DNA of 64,000 bases. Origin: Streptococcus parapneumoniae. GTDB lineage: Bacteria > Bacillota > Bacilli > Lactobacillales > Streptococcaceae. The notes under the pieces were generated by a model. The model did no database searches and had not been told where the DNA came from. It saw only the letters and a program-made list of their open reading frames with translations. Positions 56,276 through 64,000 of this stretch are shown in pieces; the first letter of the stretch is position 1; every line of letters starts with the position of its first letter. Made by a program: the position numbers and the translations under genes. The stretch spans positions 1,442,501 through 1,506,500 of the forward strand of contig NZ_AP026968.1 of assembly GCF_037076355.1 (NCBI RefSeq). Reading direction: 5' to 3'.

Positions 56276-57514
56276 CTACTTCACAATATGGCATGCCCAG
56301 CCATCATATTCCCCGTCAAACTCTTCTGCTAGATCCATAAGATACCAGACAGTTTCATCAATATCTTCAAAAGCATCTTCCCTGCCTATGACAAGTTCAT
56401 ATGGATGTTCCTTATCTATAGCTTCATTGTTGCTCAGATTTTCTGATGAAAGTTTTGTAAAACCGTCTTCCATTACTTTGGTTAAAAATGCTTCCCCATT
56501 TTCTTCTGTTGTAAAGAACAGGCAATGTTCGAGTACTCTCGGCACCATACTATCACCATTACTTTTAATATTCTCGATGAGCCTCATATTCATAATGCTT
56601 TGGCATTCATATCTGTCAGGATACAGTCCATTAAAATACATTTCCCAGTCCTGATCTTCAAACGCTGCAAATGTATAGGCATAATCAGGGAATTTTTCAG
56701 CCATCATCTCAGAAATTTCATCGTAGTACCCCAACTCATTCTTAGCATAGGCAAAAATATGTACCCGTTCATCACATTTCGCAACGCCTGCTAACATGTC
56801 TCCATGTTGTTCAATAATCTCTACTACAGCGTCTTCTATAGAATATACATACTCCCCTTCTTCTCTTGTAGGAAAACCGTTGTCATCAGCATTCTTATAT
56901 AATATTTGTAATTGAAGCCTTTTAGGGTAGTTTGCAGTAAATTCAAAATTCATAAGAGCTAAATTGGTTCGAACCACAGCCGGTAAGTCGTAAGCAAATG
57001 CATTGCATAAATAGATACACCAGTCTTCGTCAATTTCGGCAGTTTCTTGATAGATTACTTTCTCAGTAGCCACATTGGCTCTTAAAGCTCTTTTTTCTAT
57101 TTCTTCTTTACACTCTTTTACTACTTCCAACGCATTCTCTTCCTCAGGATCTAACTCCGCCCAACGCAAGGCATAAGGAATCGCTTTTTCTTCCTCATGA
57201 GTCAAATATTGATAAGCATACGCCATACGCATGTTCCATTCAGCCTTATCTTTCCCCTCTTCTCTAACCGAATTCAAAATATCTATAGATTTTAATAAAA
57301 ATTTATCGCCAATAAAACTAGGTGTTCCTTTATCATCATTGCCGACAATCGCGAAGTTTTGATAGGTACGAGCAATCTGATACCATACTTTGTAATCCCG
57401 TTCTTCCATAGGGATGTTTTCCAACGCTGTGATACATTCTGTATATTTATCTTCATCTATAAGCTTTTCTATATACGCAAAAAATTCTTCGCGATTTTCT
57501 GAATTCCATTTCAT
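56276..57514 (-). CDS. Three-part protein: TPR-like, DUF695-like and RraB-like domains
   Basis: A 412-residue acidic protein. Residues 1-135 are helical with TPR-like spacing (YKVWYQIARTYQNF, WNMRMAYAYQYL, PYALRWAELDPEEENAL). Residues about 160-290 resemble DUF695 (starting DEDWCIYLCNAFAYD). The C-terminal 100 residues, with EAFLTKVMEDGF and the end EFDGEYDGWACHIV, resemble the RraB (RNase E inhibitor) fold. A GGAGGTAAC site precedes the start. DUF695-RraB fusions occur widely in Firmicute accessory regions. No target is known. Confidence 0.6.
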   Translation of the reverse strand: MKWNSENREEFFAYIEKLIDEDKYTECITALENIPMEERDYKVWYQIARTYQNFAIVGNDDKGTPSFIGDKFLLKSIDILNSVREEGKDKAEWNMRMAYAYQYLTHEEEKAIPYALRWAELDPEEENALEVVKECKEEIEKRALRANVATEKVIYQETAEIDEDWCIYLCNAFAYDLPAVVRTNLALMNFEFTANYPKRLQLQILYKNADDNGFPTREEGEYVYSIEDAVVEIIEQHGDMLAGVAKCDERVHIFAYAKNELGYYDEISEMMAEKFPDYAYTFAAFEDQDWEMYFNGLYPDRYECQSIMNMRLIENIKSNGDSMVPRVLEHCLFFTTEENGEAFLTKVMEDGFTKLSSENLSNNEAIDKEHPYELVIGREDAFEDIDETVWYLMDLAEEFDGEYDGWACHIVK

Positions 57515-57532
57515 GTTAAGTTACCTCCACTT

Positions 57533-57778
57533 TTATCGTTTATCTAACATTAAAAAAACAACACCACAAATCGTAAGCAACAATCCACATATTCCTATAA
57601 AGACTCTATATCCTTTATCACCCCACACTTCAAAAATAAATGCGTGTCTTGCTTTATCTCCGACTGTAGCTTGATATACCCATTTCCAATCTCTTATAGC
57701 ACCGATTAAAAATATTAATCCGCCTGCTATCAGCACATACTGATAATATGCTTTTAACCATTCAAATACTTCATCCAT
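57533..57778 (-). CDS. Imm17-like two-helix membrane protein
   Basis: An 81-residue protein with hydrophobic helices at about residues 14-28 and 58-77, separated by IRDWKWVYQATVGDKARHAF. The form fits the immunity protein 17 family. It is 18 bp upstream of the DUF695 gene and shares its transcript. A membrane-acting toxin would be the expected target; none is visible here. Confidence 0.55.
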   Translation of the reverse strand: MDEVFEWLKAYYQYVLIAGGLIFLIGAIRDWKWVYQATVGDKARHAFIFEVWGDKGYRVFIGICGLLLTICGVVFLMLDKR

Positions 57779-57889
57779 ATCGTTTGCCTATTTCCTCCAT
57801 CAAGCATTTCTCTAATGATTTCTCTTTTTCACATGCTAAAGATTCTTCACTTAAGCACCTCTCAATTTTTTAGAATATTTTTTTCTTTT

Positions 57890-58441
57890 TTAGCGCCGAT
57901 TGTAAAAGCTCTCGTATTCTCCTTCAAATACAAACTTTTCAGGATGAGATTTGATGTAGTTTAGTTCGTTTTCTTCACCTTCATAATCGTAAATGAAATC
58001 ATCGGCTTCACCTAAAATCTTAAAAAATTCCTCTCCGTATTTTTCTTCCAATATTTCTAGCATATGGTATCTTTCTTCTTTACCAAAAGATATTGTCCCA
58101 CCACAATAGTCTACAACTTTTTGAAAATTACCTGCATATTCGTTCATTCCAAAATGTTTGAAACCTTTTATCGCATCTTCCCAAACTATCCCTGTAGGAT
58201 TATATAAAAACTGGTAATGACCTCCATTACTTACTTCTGCAAAATACCAAGTAATGGCTAATAAATATCTTTGCTCTAAAGTGAAAGTCTGCGCTGATTG
58301 AATATACTCATCATATCCATCATAAATACTAATTGCTTCCCACATTGGATCAACAATATCAAAATAAGAGTTTTCATCTAAACTTTTAATATTTTCTATG
58401 GTAATCTTTGCGTATGTTAATTTCTTTTGTGTTTCACCCAT
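57890..58441 (-). CDS. DUF4375 (DMP19-like) family protein
   Basis: A 183-residue helical protein. The stretch YLLAITWYFAEVSNGGHYQF, with its NGG signature near residue 77, and FKHFGMNEYA are typical of DUF4375. ATG 58439-58441 has GAGGAG 9 nt upstream; the frame extends ten codons further to another ATG with no site. Members are frequent in immunity clusters. Confidence 0.65.
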   Translation of the reverse strand: MGETQKKLTYAKITIENIKSLDENSYFDIVDPMWEAISIYDGYDEYIQSAQTFTLEQRYLLAITWYFAEVSNGGHYQFLYNPTGIVWEDAIKGFKHFGMNEYAGNFQKVVDYCGGTISFGKEERYHMLEILEEKYGEEFFKILGEADDFIYDYEGEENELNYIKSHPEKFVFEGEYESFYNRR

Positions 58442-58549
58442 TTCATTTGTCTCCTCTATATTTGAATACATTTCAACTTGTCTTCATTACTTAATTTTCT
58501 AAATTCTTCTTTCGTTGGTTTCATATTTTATCTCTCGTAATTAATAAAC

Positions 58550-59104
58550 TTATGCAAGTTCTAACTCACAGATAACTCTTTTGTTATCCAGTTCGTCTAT
58601 AGCAGTAATTTTTATATAATCAAATCCATTTCTCTTCACTTCTTCAAAAGAAATTTTTTCTCCATTAATAGTTTCTGTAAAGTCATCTTCATCAAATTCA
58701 AAATATTCTTTCTCTTCATCAAAATCAATGCTATAGGTAAAATCTATTTCAATTTTAGAGTTTGGAATTTCTAATTTAGAAAGTGGACGTTTTTTGATAT
58801 CTTCTAAATTTATCTCATCACAGAACATAGGGTTGTATCCATATCTAGCTTCATCATAGAGTAGAATTTCTTTTCCTGTATGTATATATTTTGCTACTAT
58901 CATGCAAGGATCGCTAATCTCATTTTTTTCATCATACATACCACAAATCATATATTCTTCAAAAAGTGAACCATAAAAATAAATTTCATACAGTTCGTTG
59001 GTATCTCCACTTTCTAATTTGTTGCAAATACTAATACTTGTAAATGTATCATCTATATTTATTATATTGTAATTTTCTTCTTTAATATAAGTTGGTACTC
59101 TCAT
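58550..59104 (-). CDS. Unknown acidic protein of the immunity island
   Basis: A 184-residue beta-rich acidic protein (starting MRVPTYIKEENYN). It has runs such as SIDFDEEKEYFEFDEDDF and a C-terminal KITAIDELDNKRVICELELA. ATG 59102-59104 has AAGGGAG 8 nt upstream; the open frame extends 27 codons further. I do not recognise it. Size and charge suit an immunity protein. Confidence 0.6.
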   Translation of the reverse strand: MRVPTYIKEENYNIINIDDTFTSISICNKLESGDTNELYEIYFYGSLFEEYMICGMYDEKNEISDPCMIVAKYIHTGKEILLYDEARYGYNPMFCDEINLEDIKKRPLSKLEIPNSKIEIDFTYSIDFDEEKEYFEFDEDDFTETINGEKISFEEVKRNGFDYIKITAIDELDNKRVICELELA

Positions 59105-59213
59105 TTTGTTTTCTCCCTTAATTATTATATCGTTATTAAATACGTCATCATTTCTACAAAATGTTTCAGATACCCAAAGCCTCATATGTTTCCTGAACTA
59201 ACCTAATGACTAA

Positions 59214-59242
59214 ATCGTATATCTATTATAACTAATTGTCAA
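59214..59242 (-). promoter_or_regulatory. Promoter of the 59104-leftward gene cluster
   Basis: On the minus strand a perfect TTGACA (59237-59242) and TACGAT (59214-59219) are 17 bp apart. It could drive the 59104, DUF4375, Imm17 and DUF695 genes. Further upstream, TGCTATAAT (59290-59298) and TGTTATAAT (near 59434) are extra extended -10 candidates. The 59243-59483 stretch holds no gene I can support. Confidence 0.7.
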
Positions 59243-59483
59243 GCGATATTCGCTATTGTATTCTTACTATAAATTATGCATTCGTTATAATTATAGCATG
59301 CTTTTTTGTTATTCTACTTCATTATAGGTACGCTACTACTAGCTTTTTCTTAACTGTATTTAAGTATCATAGTAACCACTATCCCATAACGGTTAATTCA
59401 CTCATTGTACATTATTGCAATACATTGAAAATTATAACATTTTAGAGTTTGTTAGTGTAAAATGTTTGTGGGAAAATAAATAA

Positions 59484-59517
59484 GAAAAAACAGCAAACCT
59501 TTGTGATTTACTGTTTC
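59484..59517 (-). terminator. Terminator after the DUF2004-like gene
   Basis: On the minus strand AAACAGTAAA and TTTGCTGTTTTTT pair with one wobble around a 9-nt loop, about 58 bp after the stop at 59575. Confidence 0.8.
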
Positions 59518-59574
59518 TAAAATTGTTCTATTCAATTGGACAAACTGGAATTGTTGAACTTCATCTTATACGCA

Positions 59575-60045
59575 TTAGCTTTCCCACGCAATGTTGCTAT
59601 ATTCAAAATCAGAGTGAAACTCAACACATAATATCTGGTCGTAGCCTAATGTAAAATCCACCACAAATGTTTGTTCATCTTCAAAGCCATGGCTTGCCAT
59701 GCCTTCGAATTGCAAAAGATTTACCTTGTCTGCAAGAATAAGAGTTTTCGTCTTGTATGCTTCAAATACCTCTGGCACTTCTTCTTCAAAAAACGCAAAA
59801 TATTCTTCTACATCACTGTCTGCGCTATTTTCGATGAAAAGTTTTCGGCAATATGTATTCCAGTAAACAGCCTTGTCAAAAAATTCCCCTGCTTTTTTCA
59901 GAGCAGTATCATTCGTGATTGTGTCTTTGCTAATAAACAAAGACACTTCATTATCAAAGCCCTTTGGCACAGTTTCATAAAGTCCAAAATCTTCATCTTC
60001 TGGGATTGTTAAATTTGAAAACAATTCACTTTGCAGTTCTTTCAT
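59575..60045 (-). CDS. DUF2004-like protein
   Basis: A 156-residue acidic protein. The end VVDFTLGYDQILCVEFHSD and IAWES resembles DUF2004. ATG 60043-60045 (MKELQSEL) follows AAAGGTGATTG; an in-frame GTG three codons earlier overlaps that site. It sits just downstream of the second DUF2695 cassette and probably belonged to it. Confidence 0.5.
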   Translation of the reverse strand: MKELQSELFSNLTIPEDEDFGLYETVPKGFDNEVSLFISKDTITNDTALKKAGEFFDKAVYWNTYCRKLFIENSADSDVEEYFAFFEEEVPEVFEAYKTKTLILADKVNLLQFEGMASHGFEDEQTFVVDFTLGYDQILCVEFHSDFEYSNIAWES

Positions 60046-60107
60046 GACAATCACCTTTCTACTTGCAATTTAAGTAAATTTACCTGTCTATTTCTAATAC
60101 AAACATT

Positions 60108-60392
60108 TTATTCTTCAAACTTTTCCTCAACATTAAAAATCACTTCACAATCACAACCAGCACCATTTTCTCGCAAAAATTCTATAACCTTTTCAATATC
60201 CGCATTTTTATCTTTCAAAAACTCATTTGTTAAAGAAAAATCGTGATTACACTCTACCGTTTCTGATTTATCATTTAGATAATCAAATAATTCATAAAAT
60301 AATTTCTTTTCCATCGGTAAGTTCTCTTCAAATTCTTCCATTTATTTGACTTGATATTCTTGTAACAATTTTCTCTTCTCAAATTTGTTCAT
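60108..60392 (-). pseudogene. DUF2695 gene copy 2 with an in-frame TAA
   Basis: Same length and frame as copy 1, but the CAA codon for the Gln before MEEFEEN is TAA at 60342-60344 (minus strand reading AAATAAATGG). An ATG directly follows the stop, so reinitiation could give a 77-residue product lacking the first 17 residues. The rest matches copy 1. Confidence 0.8.
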
Positions 60393-60429
60393 GAGCTTTT
60401 CTCCTTTATTAAATTGTTTTTTTAATCGT

Positions 60430-60747
60430 TTATTTTTTTACCTTATACACCATATCTCCGCTGTTCCAAATATACATAATTGCCGTCACTGGTCGTTTCC
60501 CATCTTCCCGCAGCCATCCTGTATATGTAGTTGTGTTACCATAATAGCCTTCAATAATGATTTCAAATTCTGAGTTTGTATATTCATCTATAAATTGTTG
60601 TAAACCAATAGACTTTCCATTAAACCGTCCTTCACCCACGATTTTGTTAAATATCAATACATCGCACAGGTCGATATCACATTTTTTAAAACATATTTCA
60701 CCAGGGTATGATCTTTTTTCACCTTCCACAAATTCATATATTTTATT
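60430..60747 (-). pseudogene. Partner gene copy 2, 5' end lost to IS insertion
   Basis: In-frame with copy 1 from about NKIYEFVEGE to the stop, with a few substitutions (for example KR for RK). The start codon and first third are missing because the IS1381-like element begins at 60748. An internal ATG at 60727-60729 would give 99 residues but has no ribosome-binding site. Confidence 0.8.
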
Positions 60748-60762
60748 AGACTTCCTACAAAA

Positions 60763-61152
60763 CTAAAATCCTAGTTCACGGTTGATAATAGCAGCAACTA
60801 AATTCATTCGTAATTCGAAGCGTTTACGATAATTTCGATAGGTTGTTGAGAACATTTTAAACGTTTTTACTTTGGCAAAAATATTCTCAACCTTGATTCT
60901 TTCTTTAGATAGCGCATGGTTATAGGCTTTATCTTCAAGAGTTAGGGGCTTAAGTTTGCTTGATTTCCTCGGAGTTTGCGCTTGTGAATACCTCTTCATG
61001 AGTCCTTGATAATCACTGTCAGCCAAGATTTTACCAGCTTGTCCGATATTTCTACGACTCATTTTGAACAACTTCATATCGTGGCAATAGTTCACCGCAA
61101 TATCCAAAGAAACAATTCTCCCTTGGCTTGTGACAATCGCCTGAACCTTCAT
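60763..61152 (-). pseudogene. IS1381-like transposase, second frame (catalytic C-terminal part)
   Basis: A 129-residue open stretch of an IS5-family (DDE) transposase. AMKVQAIVTSQGRIVSLDI, the DSDYQGLMK block, and KERIKVENIFAKVK with its conserved Glu are visible. In IS1381 the two frames are joined by frameshifting near an A-rich run; here that run (AAAAAAA) is present at about 61190. The DSGYQG motif has Asp for Gly. The upstream frame is dead, so no functional transposase is expected. Confidence 0.8.
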
Positions 61153-61570
61153 AGCATGGCATTTCTTTTTACCAGAATAATTCTCTAATTGTTTTTTTAG
61201 GACAATTGATTTTTACCTCTGTTGCATCCACAATCACCGTATCCTCAGCACTAAGGTGAGTTTTTGAAATCGTAAAACCACTTTAAAGAAGAGTCACTTC
61301 AATCCATTGACTCCGACAGATTAAGTTGCTTTCGTGAATGCAAAAATCAGCCGCAATTTGTTCATAAGTGCGGTATTCTCGCGTGTATTGAAGAGTGGCC
61401 ATAAGAAGGTCTTCTAGGCTTAATTTAGGTTTTCGTCCACCTTTTTCGTGTTTAAGTTGATAAGCTGTTTTTAACACAGCTAACATCTATTCAAAAGTAG
61501 TACGCTGAACACCAACAAGGCGCTTAAACCGAACATCAGTTAATTGTTTACTTGCTTCATAATTCTATTG
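61153..61570 (-). pseudogene. IS1381-like transposase, first frame, with multiple stops
   Basis: The coding sequence ASKQLTDVRFKRLVGVQRTT, then MLAVLKTAYQLKH and RKPKLSLEDLLMATLQY, is the helix-turn-helix part of IS1381 transposase. The start codon context is altered, TAG occurs at 61487-61489 (where the family has GAG) and TAA at 61283-61285 (family CAA). A short frame between the two stops is all that is open. Confidence 0.75.
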
Positions 61571-61598
61571 TATCATATTTTTGTTTCGCAGGAAGTCT

Positions 61599-61928
61599 AG
61601 TGGATGAACGCCTTTTTAGAAGAACTTTCACAAGTTTATCCAGATGATTATCTTTTACTTGTCATGGACAATGCTATATGGCATAAATCAAGTACCTTAA
61701 AGATTCCGAGTAATATTGGCTTTGCATTTATTCCTCCACACACCAGAGATGAACCCCATTGAACAAGTGTGGAAAGAGATTCGTAAACGTGGATTTAAGA
61801 ATAAAGCCTTTCGAACTTTGGAAGATGTCATGAATCAACTTCAAGATGTCATACAAGGAATGGAGAAGGAAATGATAAAGTCCATCGTTAATCGGCGATG
61901 GACTAGAATGCTGTTTGAAAACAGATGA
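61599..61928 (+). pseudogene. IS630-family transposase remnant (C-terminal third)
   Basis: Reading from 61601 gives WMNAFLEELSQVYPDDYLLL and VMDNAIWHKSSTL, an IS630-type DDE block. A loss of two bases near 61733 then shifts the frame to TPEMNPIEQVWKEIRKRGF, continuing to TGA at 61926. It is truncated at its left by the IS1381-like element. It matches my recollection of IS630-Spn1. Confidence 0.75.
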
Positions 61929-62052
61929 GTATAAGTTAGAACAAGGAAAACATTACAATGTAGCCATCATTCACCTTGCAAAAAAACTTATCAGAATGCT
62001 GTTTTATCTTCTCAAAAACGAGCTACCCTTTGACGAACAAAAAGTGATGTAA
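61927..62052 (+). pseudogene. IS110-family transposase remnant (last 41 codons)
   Basis: The frame EYKLEQGKHYNVAIIHLAKK, then LIRMLFYLLKN, ending in TAA at 62050-62052, matches the C-terminus of IS110/IS116-type transposases. It abuts the IS630 remnant. The 62053-62273 stretch beyond holds nothing I recognise. Confidence 0.65.
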
Positions 62053-62273
62053 CTTCTGAATTTGACACAGGAACACCTTTGAAAAAATGGATTTTTTCAA
62101 GGGATTTTTGACGTGCTCTAAAATCAGCAAATTTGAAACAAGAAATATTTTAGATAAAACTATTGACTTTTCTTATAGTTTGTCTTTTTTAATCTTATAT
62201 CTAAAATTTAATATTCATTTCTGCCATTTCAGATATAGCTATAGAAAATACACTCTCTTCAGCGATTTTTCTC

Positions 62274-63131
62274 TTATTTTCTATCCAATGTTCGAAGTGC
62301 TGCTTGATAGGTTTGCTCCATCAGCATAGTAATGGTCATAGGACCGACACCTCCAGGAACTGGCGTAATATGGCTAGCAAGTGGGGCAACTGCCTCATAA
62401 TCAACATCCCCACAGAGCTTACCATTTTCATCTCGGTTCATCCCAACGTCAATGACAACCGCACCTGATTTGACAAAGTCAGCAGTCACAAACTTAGCAC
62501 GACCGATTGCGACCACAAGAATATCTGCTTTAGCAGCCACCTTGGCAAGATTGTGAGTCCGTGAGTGAGTCAAGGTAACTGTAGCATTCTTTGCCAAAAG
62601 AAGCTGGGCCATGGGTTTTCCAACAATGTTTGAACGACCGATGACCACCGCATTTTTACCTTCTAAATCAATTCCATATTCATGAAACATTTCCATAATT
62701 CCTGCAGGTGTTGATGGAATCATGACTGGATGACCAGACCAAAGGCGTCCCATATTTAGAGGATGGAAACCATCCACATCCTTTTCTGGGTCAATAGCCA
62801 ATAAAACCGCCTCTTCATCGATATGTTTTGGTAATGGTAACTGAACCAAAATCCCATGCCAAGCTGGATCTTGATTGTATTTGGCAATCAAGTCTAATAA
62901 TTCCGCTTGGGTAATGGTATCTGGAACTCGCACTACTTCGCTACGGAATCCAGCCGCAAGGGCTGACCTCTCCTTGTTACGAACGTAGACTTGGCTGGCA
63001 GGGTTGTCCCCAACCAAAATCACTACCAAACCAGGCACTATACCTGTTTCTTCCTTTAATTTTGCAGTCTTTTCAGCCAACTGCCCCTGCAATTTGGCCG
63101 CTAAAGCTTTCCCATCAATAATCTGTGTCAT
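62274..63131 (-). CDS. folD: Methylenetetrahydrofolate dehydrogenase/cyclohydrolase
   Basis: A 285-residue bifunctional enzyme interconverting methylene- and formyl-tetrahydrofolate. Motifs include YVRNKERSA with the catalytic Lys, the [11 protein letters not shown] segment, [11 protein letters not shown] for NADP binding and the [10 protein letters not shown] signature. ATG 63129-63131 ([10 protein letters not shown]) is the family start; 26 further codons upstream in frame are not conserved. Confidence 0.96.
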   Translation of the reverse strand: MTQIIDGKALAAKLQGQLAEKTAKLKEETGIVPGLVVILVGDNPASQVYVRNKERSALAAGFRSEVVRVPDTITQAELLDLIAKYNQDPAWHGILVQLPLPKHIDEEAVLLAIDPEKDVDGFHPLNMGRLWSGHPVMIPSTPAGIMEMFHEYGIDLEGKNAVVIGRSNIVGKPMAQLLLAKNATVTLTHSRTHNLAKVAAKADILVVAIGRAKFVTADFVKSGAVVIDVGMNRDENGKLCGDVDYEAVAPLASHITPVPGGVGPMTITMLMEQTYQAALRTLDRK

Positions 63132-63230
63132 ATCATTTCTCTTTTCTTTCAAATATCTTCCATTATACCAAAAACTGCTAGCACCCTCTAACACTTCTTT
63201 CCTAGGCAATCCTATAGTTTCAAACTATAA

Positions 63231-63253
63231 GAAAAAGCTCGGGTCGAGCTTTT
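63231..63253 (-). terminator. Terminator of the amino-acid transporter operon
   Basis: On the minus strand AAAAGCTCG and CGAGCTTTT form a 9-bp stem with a 3-nt loop and a T-run, about 32 bp after the 63285 stop. Confidence 0.85.
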
Positions 63254-63284
63254 CACTAATCTTGTCTTGAAATTTTAAAATAGA

Positions 63285-64000
63285 TTATAAAACCTTACTC
63301 AAGAAGTCTTTAGTCCGTTGTTCTTGGGTTTGTTCAAAAATCTGTTCAGGTGTTCCATCTTCAACAACTACACCGTCTGCCATAAAGATAACACGATCTG
63401 CCACCTCACGGGCAAATCCCATCTCATGTGTTACGATAACCATGGTCATTCCTGATTTGGCTAGATCTTGCATAACAGCCAATACCTCACCTACCATTTC
63501 AGGATCCAAGGCTGAAGTCGGCTCGTCAAAGAGCAAAACATCTGGTTCCATAGCCAACCCACGCGCGATGGCAATCCGTTGTTGCTGCCCACCTGACAAA
63601 CTCTGTGGATAATCATCTGCCTTATCTGGCAAACCAACTTTTTCCAAAAGCTCTTGGGCTCTCTTCTCAGCCACTGCCTTGCTCTCACCTTTGGTCTTGA
63701 TAGGTGACAAGGTGATATTTTCCATCACAGTCATATTAGGAAAGAGATTGAATTGTTGGAAAACCATCCCCATCTTCTCACGCATGGCAAACAGGTCATT
63801 CTTCCTGTCCGTAATATCGACTCCCTCAAAGATAACCTTCCCATTTGTTGCCTCTTCCAACAAATTCATAGAGCGAAGCAAGGTAGATTTCCCGCTCCCT
63901 GAAGGACCGATGATAACGACAACTTCTCCTCTTTTAATCTCGAGGTTGATGCCCTTCAATACTTCATTCTTTCCAAATGATTTATGTAAATTTTCAATTT
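63285..64000 (-). CDS. glnQ: Polar amino acid ABC transporter ATP-binding protein (start outside window)
   Basis: At least 238 residues of a GlnQ-type ATPase that energises uptake of glutamine or another polar amino acid. Walker A is GPSGSGKST, the Q-loop [10 protein letters not shown], the signature LSGGQQQR, Walker [14 protein letters not shown] and the H-loop VTHEMGF. The frame stays open to the window edge ([16 protein letters not shown]), so the true start lies beyond 64000. A TTG internal start is not needed. The exact substrate cannot be told from the ATPase. Confidence 0.9.
   Translation of the reverse strand, partial: IENLHKSFGKNEVLKGINLEIKRGEVVVIIGPSGSGKSTLLRSMNLLEEATNGKVIFEGVDITDRKNDLFAMREKMGMVFQQFNLFPNMTVMENITLSPIKTKGESKAVAEKRAQELLEKVGLPDKADDYPQSLSGGQQQRIAIARGLAMEPDVLLFDEPTSALDPEMVGEVLAVMQDLAKSGMTMVIVTHEMGFAREVADRVIFMADGVVVEDGTPEQIFEQTQEQRTKDFLSKVL

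Larger units (their letters stand above)
60076..60747 (-). repeat. Duplicated cassette, copy 2 (truncated by IS)
   Basis: The second copy of 52627-53307. It ends at the IS1381-like inverted repeat at 60748, which removes the first 36 or so codons of the partner gene. Confidence 0.9.
60748..61598 (-). mobile_element. IS1381-like insertion sequence (IS5 family), inactive
   Basis: About 850 bp bounded by near-perfect inverted repeats: AGACTTCCTACAAAACTAAA at the left and its match AGACTTCCTGCGAAACAAAA at the right. Two overlapping transposase frames read leftwards. No matching target duplication is visible, because the right flank is another transposon fragment. Both the stop codons in the first frame and the lost start argue against activity. 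Confidence 0.85.

Noticed and set aside
60557..60766. A plus-strand frame of 69 codons resembling one at 53109-53327
   Set aside because: Similarity arises because both are antisense to the duplicated partner gene; neither is a gene.
51336..62052. A complete toxin-antitoxin or type VII toxin locus
   Set aside because: I looked for LXG, WXG, Rhs or other secreted toxin features and found none; only immunity-type genes and a Fic protein are present.

Overview
The window reads as chromosomal DNA from a Streptococcus of the mitis group (S. mitis, S. pseudopneumoniae or S. pneumoniae; S. mitis is my best guess). The support is a block of pneumococcus-like gene order (fru operon, dacA, suf operon, dnaX, rpsA, ilvE, parC/parE, nup/pnr nucleoside transporter, pdp-deoC-cdd, coaA, rpsT, deoD, deoB, rpiA, folD), one BOX repeat, a decayed IS1381-like element, and an aminoglycoside-adenylyltransferase-like gene lying between parE and parC. 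As I recall, that last arrangement is typical of viridans streptococci and of pneumococci that have recombined with them. Most genes lie on the minus strand.

Layout. 1-2.5 kb holds the fructose PTS operon fruR-fruK-fruA. 2.6-5.2 kb holds tRNA-Ser, an NRAMP metal transporter behind a 92-bp tandem promoter/operator array, and tmRNA. 5.6-13.4 kb holds an AI-2E family permease, the carboxypeptidase PBP3 and the complete sufCDSUB iron-sulfur operon. 13.5-18.6 kb holds dnaX, a GAF-domain methionine sulfoxide reductase, ribosomal protein S1, tRNA-Gln, tRNA-Tyr and pcp. 18.6-23.3 kb holds an ilvE-led peptide and amino-acid operon under an exact CodY box. 23.4-30.4 kb holds parC and parE separated by an unknown gene and a broken adenylyltransferase. 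30.5-39.5 kb holds plsY and a nucleoside uptake and catabolism operon (methyltransferase-pdp-deoC-cdd-pnrA-nupOPQ). 39.7-51.3 kb holds coaA, rpsT, a sirtuin, the purine and pentose salvage genes deoD, punA, deoB and rpiA, a large secreted lipase, and nnrD. 51.4-62.1 kb is an AT-rich accessory island between nnrD and folD, made of small immunity-type genes (DUF2695, DUF4375, Imm17, DUF4026, DUF695/RraB, DUF2004-like), a Fic protein, duplicated and broken cassettes, and three transposon remnants. The window ends with folD and a glnQ-type ATPase.

How the genes work together. The nucleoside genes form a scavenging pathway: PnrA/NupOPQ import nucleosides, Cdd, Pdp, DeoD and PunA release bases and (deoxy)ribose-1-phosphate, DeoB isomerises the sugar phosphate, and DeoC and RpiA feed it into central metabolism. 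The ilvE operon links an orphan oligopeptide-binding lipoprotein, two permease-like proteins and pyroglutamyl peptidase to nitrogen control by CodY.

Points most worth a second look: (1) a secreted protein joining a lipase, two fucose-type lectin domains and a C-terminal domain resembling the cholesterol-binding domain 4 of pneumolysin; (2) ParC with Ile at position 79, the main fluoroquinolone-resistance site; (3) nine copies of a metalloregulator-like palindrome in a tandem array upstream of the metal transporter; (4) five genes whose extended -10 promoters sit so close to the ATG that their mRNAs should be leaderless or nearly so; (5) an immunity-gene island with no toxin in view.
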